Source of the DNA: Ramicandelaber brevisporus
Taxonomy: Eukaryota; Kickxellomycota; Ramicandelaberales; Ramicandelaberaceae
Assembly (NCBI GenBank): GCA_025201865.1
Contig: MU602809.1
Coordinates: 5,863-47,494, forward strand
DNA: 41,632 bases
Direction of reading: 5' to 3'
The notes beneath the pieces are model-generated. The model ran no database searches. It saw only the letters and a program-made list of their open reading frames with translations, and was not told the DNA's origin. Position numbers and translations under genes: made by a program. Positions 28,080 through 38,822 of the stretch are shown here, one piece after another. Every line of letters begins with the position of its first letter. Position 1 is the stretch's first letter.

Positions 28080-30533
28080 TTAACGCTGCATTGACTGTGA
28101 TGTGTTTGTATGCGAGAGACCATAACTGGCAAAATTGACACCAATCAATTCATCATTCTCATGTTTAATTTGTGGCTGTTGTTGCTGTTGCTGCTGTTGC
28201 TGCTGATGTAGCTGTTGTTGTTGTTGCTGTTGTTGAATAGGCTGCTGAGCTTGTTGCTGGTGTGGGAATCCAACTGGAGTGTGAGCACCGTATGGATTAA
28301 CGGCAAATCCACCTAGACCATAAGAACCAGCAGCCGCAGCAGCAGCCGCAGCGGCGGCGGCAGAGACTCCATACAGGTTGGTGGCGGAGGCAACACCAGT
28401 CAGCTGAGCAGCAGCATCAAATGCCAATGGATTGGTGCTACCGTAGGCGAGAGGATGCTGGACGTACTGCTGCGGAGTTTGACGGCCAGAAGCGTGGAGC
28501 TGCTGCTGAGGAGACGGCTGATGATGGTGAGCAAAGGCAACCTGCTGCTGCATCTGATGAGCAGCCGAGACTTGCTGAGCATGGCCAAGCAGGTGTTCGG
28601 CAGAGGTTGGCGGCAGAGAATGCGACATGTGATGTAAACCAGCCATGGCAGACGATCCAGTGGTGCCATACTCGCTCATTGTACGAACCGGGCCGCGACC
28701 ATTGTCGAGACCAACAGCAGCCATCAGAGCGGATGACATTTGGAACTGCGGTGCCTGCTGCTGCTGTTGCTGCTGCTGGTGAACCTGGTGAGTAAGCGCT
28801 TGCTGAGCAGTTGGAGTGGTGTGCTGAGATGGCTTCTCGCTCCTATACGGAGTGCCAGAGGCCGATCCAGTTCGATCACCGCTTCCGCTGCCATTGCCTA
28901 TAGGTGTGCCATTTGCCGTTGTAACAGCATTTGGATCTTCTCTGGGCACAATATCAATCAAGAAGTCAAACATGTCGCATTTGCTAATGGCGGCTGAGAT
29001 ATCACTGCGCTGCAATGTTCTACGCTTGCATTCCTCGGCATTCAGCCAAGCCCTGGTAGTCAGCTCCAATGCCATAATTTCACAGGCCTTGGCAAAGATG
29101 AGTGGCGCCTCAGCTGAAATCATTTTGGACTTTACGTCTTCATCTGTTTTCATTACTTTTTTGATGCGAGCCAGTGGCAGGGTGTGTGATTTGTAATCCT
29201 GCGGGTTGTCAGTAACGTCATTCTTCTGGTTGTTCCAGAATATGCTCATGTAGCGTTGGTGTTCTGCGTGAAGTTGGCGCTGGTGAGGAATGGAGCTCAT
29301 GGCGGCCATTGCGGCTGTGGTTAATGAGCCATCGGCTGCGTGCATCACGGTGTTAGGTGCAATGCGAAGCGGGGTGTCTCTGATAGCCGCTGCACTGACT
29401 GACTGGTTGCTGCGTGACATTATACTGCCTGGAGTAGCTGGTTGAGGAATTGGCGATGCAAACCGAGATGAATGTTGCTGAGCCTGTGCTTGCTGTTGCT
29501 GATAGGCAAGTTGCTGCTGCAATCCTCTGGTTGGCGTCATGACATTGCTTGATGTTCCCGATGATACTGAACCGGGACCGGCAGCTGCAGTGTTAGCACC
29601 CGCTGTGCCAGAGCCGGCGGCGGCCAAAGCAGCAGCGGCAATAGTAGCAACCGAAGTGGTTGGTAATTGCAGCGATCCTCCAATCAGATTACCAGCACTG
29701 GTATCTAAGATGTTTGCTGCAGCAGCAGCAGCAGCTGTGGCTGTTGAAGCCGTCGCTGTAGCAGTCTTGAGAGGGGTGCTGGCCTGAGGAGTATTAGTGC
29801 CTGAGAGATGCACCTGCATTTGAAACTGCTGAGCTGCTGACATTGGAACTGGTGTCTGGTATTGTTGAAGAATCTGTGCTGCACTATATTGAGCCATATC
29901 GGCCGTCTGATATTGTTGGTATTGTTGATACTGAGTGGCAGCCGTAGCTTGCTGTGGTTGCTGCGGTTGCTGCTGCTGCTGCTGGTGAGCTTGAAGCTGG
30001 GTAGCAGCCAAATCAAATGACGAATTCAGCAGGAGAGAAGTGCTATGCTGATCCATTGATGACGATGATGATGACTGCTGCAGCTGTGACGGCTCAGCTT
30101 CACCAGTAGCAGTACCTGCAGAGGTGCCGTTAGCATCGCCAACCGAGGCAGCGGTGGCTGGGTCAGCCACAGACTGTTGATCACCTCCAGCACTGCCGGC
30201 AGCGGTGGCTCCATTGACAAACGCAAGCATTGGCTCGTTGTATGCCGCGTACAGCGCAGAGGCGGCCGCATTGGCTACTTCAGCGGAAGCACCGCCACTG
30301 CTACCATGTCGCGACTCTGACAATGAGGCTGACAGCGACTCTTCTACACTTTGATGCTGCTGCTGCTGCTGTTCGTCAACTGCCACGGTGGCACTGTCCA
30401 CTGGCTGTTGCTGTTGTTGCTGTTGAAGCTTTGACAGGACGTCAATATTGCTGCCATCGACTGGCGAGGCATCCACTGCTGAAGGATTGGACATGTCTGC
30501 TGGATATTCTAATGCGCTGCTGGTTGGACACAT
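28080..30533 (-). CDS. HAP5: CCAAT-binding factor subunit NF-YC / HAP5 (5' end uncertain at an assembly gap)
   Basis: 817 residues from the first ATG after the gap (30533); the true start may lie inside the 210-N gap. HAP5 is a histone-fold subunit that pairs with HAP3/NF-YB and, with HAP2, binds CCAAT boxes. Seen: FWNNQ and LPLARIKKVMK, MISAEAPLIFAKACEIMALELTTRAWLNAEE, KRRTLQRSDISAAISKCDMFDFLIDIVPRE, at about residues 435-530. These cover all three helices of the fold. The first loop reads DEDVKSKMISAEAP, two residues (S-K) longer than the usual DEDVKMISAEAP. Both flanks are long, Q- and A-rich arms, including alanine runs near the C-terminus. Yeast and animal homologues are 240-440 residues, so the arms account for the size. 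The frame also continues through the Ns to a GTG at 30782, which is not a credible start. Confidence 0.92.
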   Translation of the reverse strand: MCPTSSALEYPADMSNPSAVDASPVDGSNIDVLSKLQQQQQQQPVDSATVAVDEQQQQQHQSVEESLSASLSESRHGSSGGASAEVANAAASALYAAYNEPMLAFVNGATAAGSAGGDQQSVADPATAASVGDANGTSAGTATGEAEPSQLQQSSSSSSMDQHSTSLLLNSSFDLAATQLQAHQQQQQQPQQPQQATAATQYQQYQQYQTADMAQYSAAQILQQYQTPVPMSAAQQFQMQVHLSGTNTPQASTPLKTATATASTATAAAAAAANILDTSAGNLIGGSLQLPTTSVATIAAAALAAAGSGTAGANTAAAGPGSVSSGTSSNVMTPTRGLQQQLAYQQQQAQAQQHSSRFASPIPQPATPGSIMSRSNQSVSAAAIRDTPLRIAPNTVMHAADGSLTTAAMAAMSSIPHQRQLHAEHQRYMSIFWNNQKNDVTDNPQDYKSHTLPLARIKKVMKTDEDVKSKMISAEAPLIFAKACEIMALELTTRAWLNAEECKRRTLQRSDISAAISKCDMFDFLIDIVPREDPNAVTTANGTPIGNGSGSGDRTGSASGTPYRSEKPSQHTTPTAQQALTHQVHQQQQQQQQAPQFQMSSALMAAVGLDNGRGPVRTMSEYGTTGSSAMAGLHHMSHSLPPTSAEHLLGHAQQVSAAHQMQQQVAFAHHHQPSPQQQLHASGRQTPQQYVQHPLAYGSTNPLAFDAAAQLTGVASATNLYGVSAAAAAAAAAAAGSYGLGGFAVNPYGAHTPVGFPHQQQAQQPIQQQQQQQQLHQQQQQQQQQQPQIKHENDELIGVNFASYGLSHTNTSQSMQR

Positions 30534-30743
30534 NNNNNNNNNNNNNNNNNNNNNNNNNNNNNNNNNNNNNNNNNNNNNNNNNNNNNNNNNNNNNNNNNNN
30601 NNNNNNNNNNNNNNNNNNNNNNNNNNNNNNNNNNNNNNNNNNNNNNNNNNNNNNNNNNNNNNNNNNNNNNNNNNNNNNNNNNNNNNNNNNNNNNNNNNNN
30701 NNNNNNNNNNNNNNNNNNNNNNNNNNNNNNNNNNNNNNNNNNN
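30534..30743. other. Assembly gap of 210 N
   Basis: An unbroken run of N directly abuts the first visible ATG codon of HAP5. It hides the true N-terminus, or the start of the leader. Its length may be an estimate, so frame across it cannot be trusted. Confidence 1.
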
Positions 30744-31633
30744 GTAATTATCCTGTTGTGCGAGAATGTGGCGCTGTGACACTGACTGACTGACTGCCTG
30801 AATGAATGACTAAAGCGATCTGCAGCAAAAGGAGGAGGTGTAACACTCAACGGAACTGCGGTTGTTATTGAGAAACACTGGTGTTGGCTCCGAGGCTGTT
30901 TGTATGCCAAAAAAAATATATGCTAGTTTGACTTTTTGTTGCTGGGTTGATGTATTTTTATTATTGTTGTTGCTGTTGTTGTGTATGACAAAAAAGTGCG
31001 GGTGAGTGAATGTGTGATAGCGTGGGAATGGCGATACTGGTAACTCGCAGGGTGGGGTGGTGTATGCGCTAGTCAGTCTGCCCAGTCAGCAACGAGTCTC
31101 AGTCTCGGTACACGCACACACGCACACACTAGTGTTTTTTCGCTGAAGGTAGCACAAGTCGGCGTATCTCCGGCTCAACGACGACGACGACGATGATAAT
31201 AATGATGATAATGATGATGATGATATAGTTTACGATCCGGGGTAAACGTGTGTGTGTGTGCAAGTGTGTTTGTGCGACGAGTACCTGGGAGCGAGTGAGG
31301 AGAAAGCAAGCACAAGGGCGAGAGGGCAGTCAAAAAAAAGTGGAGCGAGAAGAAGGAAGAGGGCAAATCGAATCGAACGAGTGGACGAGCTAGAGACCGG
31401 ATACTTCCTCCGTCCACGCACTTCGATATCCGTTTGCAATGCGCCAGCTGGTTGGGGGGAGACGGCTCAGCCCAATTAGAATTTTCAACCAATGGTTGAA
31501 TTTAATTCCGGGGAAGATAGAGTTTTGTTTTTTCTCGGTTTGAAGCCAACAATTTCCGACGTCATTAAAAAAGAAAAGGAAAGAAAAGAACAGAAGAGGA
31601 TAGAATGGAAAATATTGAGTAAAAATGGCTGTA
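30744..31633 (-). other. HAP5 upstream region / PIG-O 3' flank
   Basis: 890 bp between two minus-strand genes. It holds GTT repeats at about 30961-30981, CA repeats at about 31109-31128, ACG and ATG/ATA trinucleotide repeats at about 31179-31225, and a GT run at about 31248-31260. A GA-rich stretch at about 31290-31385 reads as CT-rich on the HAP5 sense strand. No coding region was seen. Confidence 0.5.
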
Positions 31634-32147
31634 CTATTCTTGATGTGGTTTAAGAGATTGCGATAGTAGCCTCTTGGTGACAAAATAGGCTGCACACAGC
31701 AAAGCGGTAATGTCGACAAGGATCAGTGTCGGTGCAGCAAACATGAATCGAGGTGCAAACAGCTTCCACACCATCAGATGACGCCGATGAACACCTGCAA
31801 ACGCCGTTGCTCCCGCTGTCACTGTAGCATGGCACAGCGTGTACATTAGACTAGCGGAAATCACCTGCATCCACAAATCATTCGACGATGTAGCATGCCG
31901 TTGACGCCAGAATGTTACCAGCAACGGCGCGGATAGAGCTGCAAGAATGTACGGACCAAATGTGTTGAGGGCAATTAATAAGCCGGAGATAATCATGCCG
32001 AAGAGAGAGGAGGCATCGGCGGCGGCAGCGTTCCATTGAATTGAGGATAGAGTGGTTTGATGACCAGTCGCAAAAAAGTACAAGTGAGACATGAAGGCAA
32101 AAGCAATCATAAGGACGGCTGTAAAGATGTGAGACTTGCCTTGGTAC

Positions 32148-32182
<35 letters not shown>

Positions 32183-35038
32183 TTGCTGTTGCTGTTGCTG
32201 TGAACTTTCAAGAGAATCGCGATAGTCGGCTACAGCATCAACAACGAGTGCGATTGCAACCAAGAAAGCGCACAGCATCATCGCGCCAAATGGCTGCTGT
32301 GTGAGAACTGCCAGGGAAAGCACTATGGCTGAAACTTCCAGCACAAAATGACCACGAGACTCGCTGTTTACAGCCTCGGGATATCTGAAGTGCTTGATGA
32401 GAGCAAACACTGCAGCAATGGCATACCCAGCTCGAATCAAAGCAAACTTGGCCAGTTTATTAACCGAATCATCTCCGCTGCCTTTGCCAAGCAAGTTTGT
32501 CTCAATAGCCCAGTATCCAGCAGCACAGCATAGGACAGCAGTTAGACCGTACTCAATCCAAACCGAGCGCTGTCGTGAAGCAGACAGTATTGAACGGAGG
32601 AGCTGTGGCTTAATAAGAGCAAGTGCACCAAAGGCAATGACTGTCCACGTGGCTGGAACAGTAGTATCGTGTGATCTATAATACGTCGGCTGGCAATATG
32701 GCTCTTGTTCTTCGCGACACACTGTTGAGTATGAAGCAAGTCGGTTGAGCACCAGAGCAATGCCAATCTTGGCGACTACTTGCCACCTTAATGCCGAACC
32801 AGATGGCCAAGTGGAAACCATGATGAGTGCAAGAACAACTAGAAGGGTTTGGCTAAAGTACAAGACTATGCGTTCTTCCCACATAATAAAGCTGTTGGAT
32901 GATGATGAAACAGCGTGGAGAATGAGTAGCAGAATAGTCAGTCCAATTGCTGCTGCACCGCTTGGCCAGTGTGCGGCAAATCTGCCGATGCTCTTAAGCC
33001 AGGGTAAAAGTGCCACTGATTTGCCAGAGAGAGCGCTGGTGAGAATGAAACCGAGTGCAGAGCCAAGTGCGCCACCCGCCAGTGAACCTTCAATAATGAC
33101 CAATGTAGATGTGGAGCCCCAGAAACCAAATGGCAATACAACTGACAGCAAGCCAAGGACTGCGCCGACAAGCGCACCGGAAACAACAGCAATGCCACTC
33201 GGTGGAGCAAACGAGGCGTTGTCGCTACCGAATCTAACCAACAACATTGCATTGCACAGAACTGAGGCAATCAGAACAGCTACGCCAAGGCCAATGCGGA
33301 ATTCGTCAAATTGAGCCCAAGCATTCACACACTTGCCAAGTGTGGCTCGCATGAATACAATGTACCGAGCCGCTGTCGCTATAATCTGTTCACGTAGCTT
33401 CTGTTGTTGCTGCTGTTGCTGTTGCTGGGCACTGTGATCAGTAGATGATAGAGATTTGAGCATTGTCATCAGCTCGGCATCTGCAGCTTGTGCTTGTTCA
33501 AAGAATCCTTCAATCTTAGCTTGATCAGATTCGCTGAGCCACATTGAAGGATATCTTTCAGAATAAACACGAGAGTAATGCATAACCTGCTCGGCATTGG
33601 CAGCCAGGGCAGCAACGAGGCCGAGACCATCAACTGCTGATTCGTGACCACTTCCATCAATCGGTGTGCCAAAAAGCTCAGGGATGACCATACCAAGATT
33701 GTTGAATGGAATTGGAGTACCTAGCAAAAGAGCGAGAGTCGGAACAATGTCAACTTGACGCACTGTACGGAATTTACTAGACTGTTCAGTTGCCTGCTCC
33801 AAGCGTTTAGTGCCAAACAGTCCATCAGTGAATCCCTTAAATGGCTGTTCTATGTTGTCATCATTGTCTGTTTTACTCTCGTCTGCTCGCACCAAAATGT
33901 CACTCAATCTAACATCCACCTTCACATTTGACATGTTCGAATCAGACTGATAGCCAATACCACCTTTGCTATAAAACAGCATTGCAGCTGTAATTTCCTC
34001 TTTGCCATCACCGCCATGATCACCTTTGGTATCCATTCCATGATCGCCCATAACAACCACCAATGTCGACTCATCAATCGTCTCTGTAACATCTTTAATC
34101 ACTTTATCCATCTCCATCAGCTTTCTAGTCATCTTTTCATGCTTTGGGCCATATGTATGTCCACAATGATCAACTCCCAAAAAGTGAGCAATGATCACAT
34201 CTGACTGTGTCCCTTCCACAGCATGTCCATCGTCTGCTTTACCACATAGTGCACTGGGCAGATGCTTGCGAATGCCGTTGTCAACTGTATCCAAATCATG
34301 AACCAAGAAGCTGTCAAATGGAAACGTGCGACCGTTGGATACATTCAAGTGTTTGGGAAACAGGCCGATCCATGTATCATCGCCCATAAACGTCACTCTT
34401 CGCTTGTGTTGACTGACATCGTTACTGCTGAAGTGATCTGATGCCCACATTTCAAGCAAGTTGTCTTCAGTGATGCCATCACCGCCGCCAAAGTTCAAAA
34501 GAGCTTCAGCAAAAGTTGGAAGCGTGCCAGTCGTGATTGCTTTGAGGCGCTGAAGAGTTGTTGTTGGAGGGTCAGCAATCGACTTCAAAAGCAGAGTGTT
34601 TTCCGGCTGTTCTCGGAGCAACTTCGCCACCGTAGGCAGTCTATCTCGATACTCTATGCCATGGGTGACTGGATGCTTGTATGCATCTGGAGATGTTGGA
34701 AGAACAAAGTCATATCGCAGTGCATCAATGAGAATAAAGACTAGCTTGTCGTATCGCCGTGGATGCCAGCAACCATTCACACTGTTCGACTTGATGCCAA
34801 CTGTAGAGTCGCATGATGACCGCAAAGGAGCAACATTAGACACGTCACCACCAACACCAGGTGGTGCAGGACTGCAGCATTGACTCTTGTCGTCGAGAAT
34901 AGCTCGAGAAAGCAAGAAGCCACGTCCAAAAATGAACAGTCCGATAACGTGCAGTGTGAGCAGCCATACGCTGATAAACAGGACAGCTCCCGGCCATCTT
35001 CTCGTCGTCTGTCGCAGCGAGTCTTCTGACCTGGTCAT
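31634..35038 (-). CDS. GPI13: GPI ethanolamine phosphate transferase 3 (PIG-O / Gpi13)
   Basis: 1134 residues from the ATG at 35038; the frame opens 11 codons earlier only at a GTG. The enzyme adds ethanolamine phosphate to the third mannose of the GPI anchor in the ER, the group later joined to protein. Seen: a signal-anchor helix at about 16-42, then a lumenal alkaline-phosphatase-fold domain with the metal-binding and catalytic set: LIDALRYDF (Asp105), PPTTTLQRLKAITTG (nucleophile Thr within 159-161), MGDDTW (219-221), GVDHCGH 288-294, GDHGM 331-335 and GDHGGD 339-344. Many hydrophobic helices follow through the C-terminal half. The wording of these motifs fits PIG-O better than PIG-N or PIG-G. 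Two glutamine runs are unusual: one after the lumenal domain (DNA about 33390-33427) and one of about 18 residues between membrane helices (about 32148-32203). It shares a divergent region with the next gene. Confidence 0.93.
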
Positions 35039-35621
35039 TTCGAATCTGAAGTCGTCGATAGATCTGCGCACAGTGCGTTTGCCAGAGTATTTTTGGATAT
35101 GTGTGTGTGTACGTGTGTGTGTGTCAAGCAGATCCGCTAATACTCAAGAGAGACAGGCAAGCAGACACAAGCAAGCAGACAGACAAGCAGACAGGCAGGC
35201 AGACAGGTAAAGCAGACGAGCCAGTTAGTGAGGAAGGGGAGAGGCTTACTAGTAAATGGACAAACGGCATTCAATGCGCCAGATGCAAGATGCGATTCTA
35301 TTGGTCCAGATGGTGTCTCCGCTTTATTATGAAGAGTGAAAAAAAACTTCAAACAAACACAGACAGCGACATTGCCCAAGCCTGTTTCCGAGGGAATACA
35401 AGGTTCAGCATCACCTTCTTCCTTCCTTCCTTCCTTCCTTCCTCCCTCCTCTGCTGCCCCCAGCTCCTTCAACTCAAACAGAACGTGTTTTTTTTTAACA
35501 TTATTATTACACTGCAACGTCATCCCTTTTCACTCCTCCCCTCTCGTTCGTTTGCTCGCTTGCTCGTTCGTTCTTGGTCAACTATCCCTCTTTCTTTGTT
35601 TTGCAGCTTGTTTGACACACG
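35039..35621. other. Divergent promoter region with candidate 5' UTR intron of the + strand gene
   Basis: 583 bp between PIG-O (-) and the membrane-protein gene (+). It contains GT runs at about 35100-35122, a CAGACAGG/CAAGCAGA repeat at about 35155-35210, and a CTTC repeat at about 35418-35445. A donor-like AG|GTAAAG at 35207 and a strong acceptor (TTCTTTGTTTTGCAG, ending 35606) 16 bp before the ATG suggest an intron of about 400 bp in the leader. This is inferred from sequence only. Confidence 0.45.
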
Positions 35622-38282
35622 ATGGCCAAGCCGAAGATCAGGCCGGCCACCCCGAAGCAAGCCGCTGCCGCGAGCAATGATAGCTCAAACGCCAACAGCA
35701 ATAACAGCAACAGTGGCAGCTCTGAAAAGACCAGTGAAATCTACGTCACCAGCGACACTGCTGTTCCAGACGCTGTACACGCTGTAGATGACGACAGTGA
35801 CACAGAGGCGCGTCGTATCCGCCACCAACGGCATCAGCGCCGTGGCTGGTTCACGTGGCTTATACTGCTCATTCTCCGTGCGTACATTGTGTTTGCTGCA
35901 TTCACTGTTGTGTTCCGATGCCCCAAGCCTGATTACACCGTTCCATCCACCTCATACATTCCCTCTGACAAGTATCCGCATCTGGCCGAGTACGTGTCCT
36001 TCCTGGAGCACGAGACTTGTGCCTCTGCTGCCTATCTTCACCATGAGATTGTGTTGCCAGCATACGACATGATTGTTGCCACAAAGGCTGCTCGCAAGGC
36101 TGCTGTGCTGTATCGCACTAAAGTGGTGCCGCTTCATGCGCGCTACATCTCGCCGCATGTCGATCCAGCACTCTCCAAGATTTCTGACTGGAATGAGCGC
36201 TTCATTCAACCCGCCGCCAGTGCTGTTTGGACTAATGTAGGCCAACCATTCGGTGCCAGTGTCCGCAAGATTTACTATGAAGTTGGCCATCCTGTTGTGC
36301 TGGGACTTGGCAACGCGCTGGATGTGTCATTCCGGACTCATGTTTCTCCAAAGCTGAATGAATGGTACAACACTGGACTGCAAAAGTATAACGAGCACGT
36401 TCGTCCAGTGGTTGAGCCAGCTGTACTGCGTGCTCATGACTTGGCCGTTAACAAGGTATATCCAGCCACTCATGGATTTGTGTTTACCAAGGCGCTGCCG
36501 TTTTATCATGGTAAGGTCTCGCCGTTTGTATGCGAGCATGTCACGCCACGGCTGATCACTGCCAAGAATAAGGCCAGCGACATCACTGCCACTTATGTCG
36601 TTCCAGGTATCCGCACTGCGTTCATCAAGACCAGCGATGCTGCCATTATGGTCAGCAACGGGTACATTATTCCAGCGTCTCAGCGTGCATGGGTCAGTGC
36701 AGCTGCGTTTTACCACGACACGGTGCGTCCCGTTGTTCATGGTGCATACCAAACACATGTTCAGCCATTGGTCAAACAATACGGTCCATCCGACAAGGTT
36801 TGGGACCAGGCATCTGAGTCTGCTGACCAGGCAGCGCACTATGCTGGTGTTGGATTGGAGGCGGTCATGCGTGGTTCATCTGTGGTATATCAACATGGCA
36901 ACAAGTGGGCTGATAGTATCATTGAATGGTGGAATCATGAAGAAGAAGGAGACACTCTGCCAACTGAGACAGTTCTTGTTGAAGAGATTGCAGCTGCTGA
37001 TGAAGTTGAGTCTGAGGCAGTATCAGAGCCGATTGAAGTTATTGAACCAGTTGAACCAGTCATTCCATCAGAGCCAGAGCCAGAGCACATTCCTGAGCCA
37101 ATGCCGGAGCACATCCCTGAGCCTGAGCCAATGCCAGAGCCAGTGCACATTCCTGAACACAAGCCTGAGCCAGAGCCTGAGCAAGTACCAGAGCCAACCG
37201 TTGAACCTACTGTTGATACTGTCGAGTCGGTAGAGACTATTGTGCCATCCACGACAGTTGAAACTACTGTTGCCACTGTGGAAGCCACAGTTGAGCCAAC
37301 CACTGCCGCTGAACCCACTGTTGATGCACCAGCTACAACCACTGCATCAGCTACAATCATCGCACCTGAACCAATTGCCACCCCAGCGGTTGATGACAGT
37401 GTCGAATTGGCACCAGAGGTACCTGAGCCACCATCCGCTCCAGTTGCTGAAGTTGGTTCTGATCAGACATCGGCCCATTTTGACTTGCTTGAAACTGCAG
37501 CTACATCATCTGCTGTGCCAGCTGTCATCGAGGAAGTCGAGGAGGAGCCAGTCATTGAGGATATTCAACCCGAACCAGTTCCTGAGTCTGTGCTTGAGTC
37601 AGTTCCCGAGTCTGAGCCTGTTGCTGAACCTGAACCAGAATCTGTGCCTGCTGCCGAGACTGCCCAAGATGCAGCTGAGCAAGTCGAGTTTCAACTACCA
37701 GAAGATATCCCCTCCCAGCAAGAACCAGTCGAATCGCCAACGCCATCGATCGAATCGGTCGAGTCAGCTGAAGAGGTGATTGAGACTTCGTCTGCTCTGC
37801 CAACTACCTTGCCAGAGACTGACAGTGCTGTCCAGGATGATGAGAGCCATGACGCCAATGAGCCACATGAAGACGAAGAGGACCATCACATTGACCACGA
37901 GCAAGATGCTGGCGATGCAGAGCATGAAATTGAGCATGACCACGATGCCGAGGAATCTGACGATGAACGCGAAGCTGCCAGACTGTCTGCCGCCGAGTGG
38001 CTCAGAGATGCCAAGGCTGCAATCTCATCGAACATGGAATCGGTCCGCACCACTGCCCGTCCAACCACAACGCCATCTGTGTCTCCAACGCCGTCTGCTA
38101 CAGAGGAAGCTCATGGACCAGAATTAATGGCCAGCGCTGCAACGGTTGAAGATACAGTCGCTCAATCACCGGCCGGTGATAGTGCATCTGCAGAAGATGA
38201 ACCACCAGTTCGTACATTGAGGATTCGGCCGAAGAACAATGTGTACACTATGCCAGTTGTACGGCCGCACGATGAGATGTGA
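35622..38282 (+). CDS. Unrecognised single-pass membrane protein with [V/I]-x-P repeats and acidic P/E tail
   Basis: 886 residues; no family recognised. Layout: a low-complexity N-terminus (1-70) ending in a basic stretch (RRIRHQRHQRR), and one strong transmembrane helix at about 75-98. Then a region of about 300 residues, predicted helical, with prolines preceded by V/I-x: VVP 170, ISP 178, VDP 182, IQP 197, VGHP 224, VSP 243, VRP 262, VEP 266, VSP 301, VTP 309, VVP 328, IIP 351, VRP 370, VQP 382. Spacings are mostly 4, 8, 12, 15, 19 or 23, close to multiples of 3.8, so the prolines fall on one helical face. From about 450 the chain is acidic and P/E/V-rich (EPEPEHIPEP-type repeats), then His/Asp/Glu-rich (about 750-790), with a short conserved-looking end (RTLRIRPKNN). 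Basic residues before the helix suggest an N-inside orientation. A structural or lipid-surface role is conjecture. Confidence 0.8.
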   Translation: MAKPKIRPATPKQAAAASNDSSNANSNNSNSGSSEKTSEIYVTSDTAVPDAVHAVDDDSDTEARRIRHQRHQRRGWFTWLILLILRAYIVFAAFTVVFRCPKPDYTVPSTSYIPSDKYPHLAEYVSFLEHETCASAAYLHHEIVLPAYDMIVATKAARKAAVLYRTKVVPLHARYISPHVDPALSKISDWNERFIQPAASAVWTNVGQPFGASVRKIYYEVGHPVVLGLGNALDVSFRTHVSPKLNEWYNTGLQKYNEHVRPVVEPAVLRAHDLAVNKVYPATHGFVFTKALPFYHGKVSPFVCEHVTPRLITAKNKASDITATYVVPGIRTAFIKTSDAAIMVSNGYIIPASQRAWVSAAAFYHDTVRPVVHGAYQTHVQPLVKQYGPSDKVWDQASESADQAAHYAGVGLEAVMRGSSVVYQHGNKWADSIIEWWNHEEEGDTLPTETVLVEEIAAADEVESEAVSEPIEVIEPVEPVIPSEPEPEHIPEPMPEHIPEPEPMPEPVHIPEHKPEPEPEQVPEPTVEPTVDTVESVETIVPSTTVETTVATVEATVEPTTAAEPTVDAPATTTASATIIAPEPIATPAVDDSVELAPEVPEPPSAPVAEVGSDQTSAHFDLLETAATSSAVPAVIEEVEEEPVIEDIQPEPVPESVLESVPESEPVAEPEPESVPAAETAQDAAEQVEFQLPEDIPSQQEPVESPTPSIESVESAEEVIETSSALPTTLPETDSAVQDDESHDANEPHEDEEDHHIDHEQDAGDAEHEIEHDHDAEESDDEREAARLSAAEWLRDAKAAISSNMESVRTTARPTTTPSVSPTPSATEEAHGPELMASAATVEDTVAQSPAGDSASAEDEPPVRTLRIRPKNNVYTMPVVRPHDEM

Positions 38283-38605
38283 GAACACAGCCCATTAGTT
38301 TGAACAAAAAAAAAAAAAAAAAAAAAAAAAAATTAAAGAAAAAAAAAAGATTACTTAACAAACACCTTTTTGCAACAGAAAACAGATGAGTATTTTAATC
38401 GGCAATCTAACTTTAGTACCAAACAGTTCAGCGCACTGCCTCACTCTCGACTGTTCTGGAATGAGCATTCGAGTTAACAATGGTGTTTGTTTCCGCAGCC
38501 TCCACAATGCGAGGATTTGTTGTTTGTTTTGTTTTGTCCTTTTTGCTCACTTTCCCCACAGACTTTGATAAAAAAAAAAACACGCACGCTTTTTTTCTGA
38601 ACACG
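38283..38605 (+). other. Spacer with 27-bp poly(A) run and leader of the cyclin gene
   Basis: A run of 27 A lies at 38306-38332, only 23 bp after the stop codon of the membrane-protein gene. A second A run is at about 38340-38348. Farther right, a pyrimidine tract ending CCCCACAG (about 38540-38561) looks like a 3' splice site 45 bp before the cyclin ATG. The open frame through this stretch would encode a hydrophobic peptide but is more likely intron. Confidence 0.45.
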
Positions 38606-38791
38606 ATGTCACCAGCTGATGATGTTAACAGCGGCCGATCGCCCGAAGTTTACCAAGATGAGGACCAGCTAGCTACAGTTGACGATGTTCCCATCGACTT
38701 TGACTTTGATGGCGACCACGCTATGATTGCAGAAGACGACAACAGCGACAACACCAACAATGACGACGATCAACCCCACCACCACCAACAA

Positions 38792-38822
<31 letters not shown>

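Noticed and set aside
28080-30782. HAP5 frame read continuously through the N gap to 30782
   Set aside because: The gap length may be arbitrary and the only start beyond it is GTG; the start cannot be set from this sequence.
38480-38605. Signal-peptide-like extension of the cyclin frame
   Set aside because: The hydrophobic residues come from a T/C-rich tract ending in a consensus 3' splice site; a nuclear cyclin with a signal peptide is implausible.
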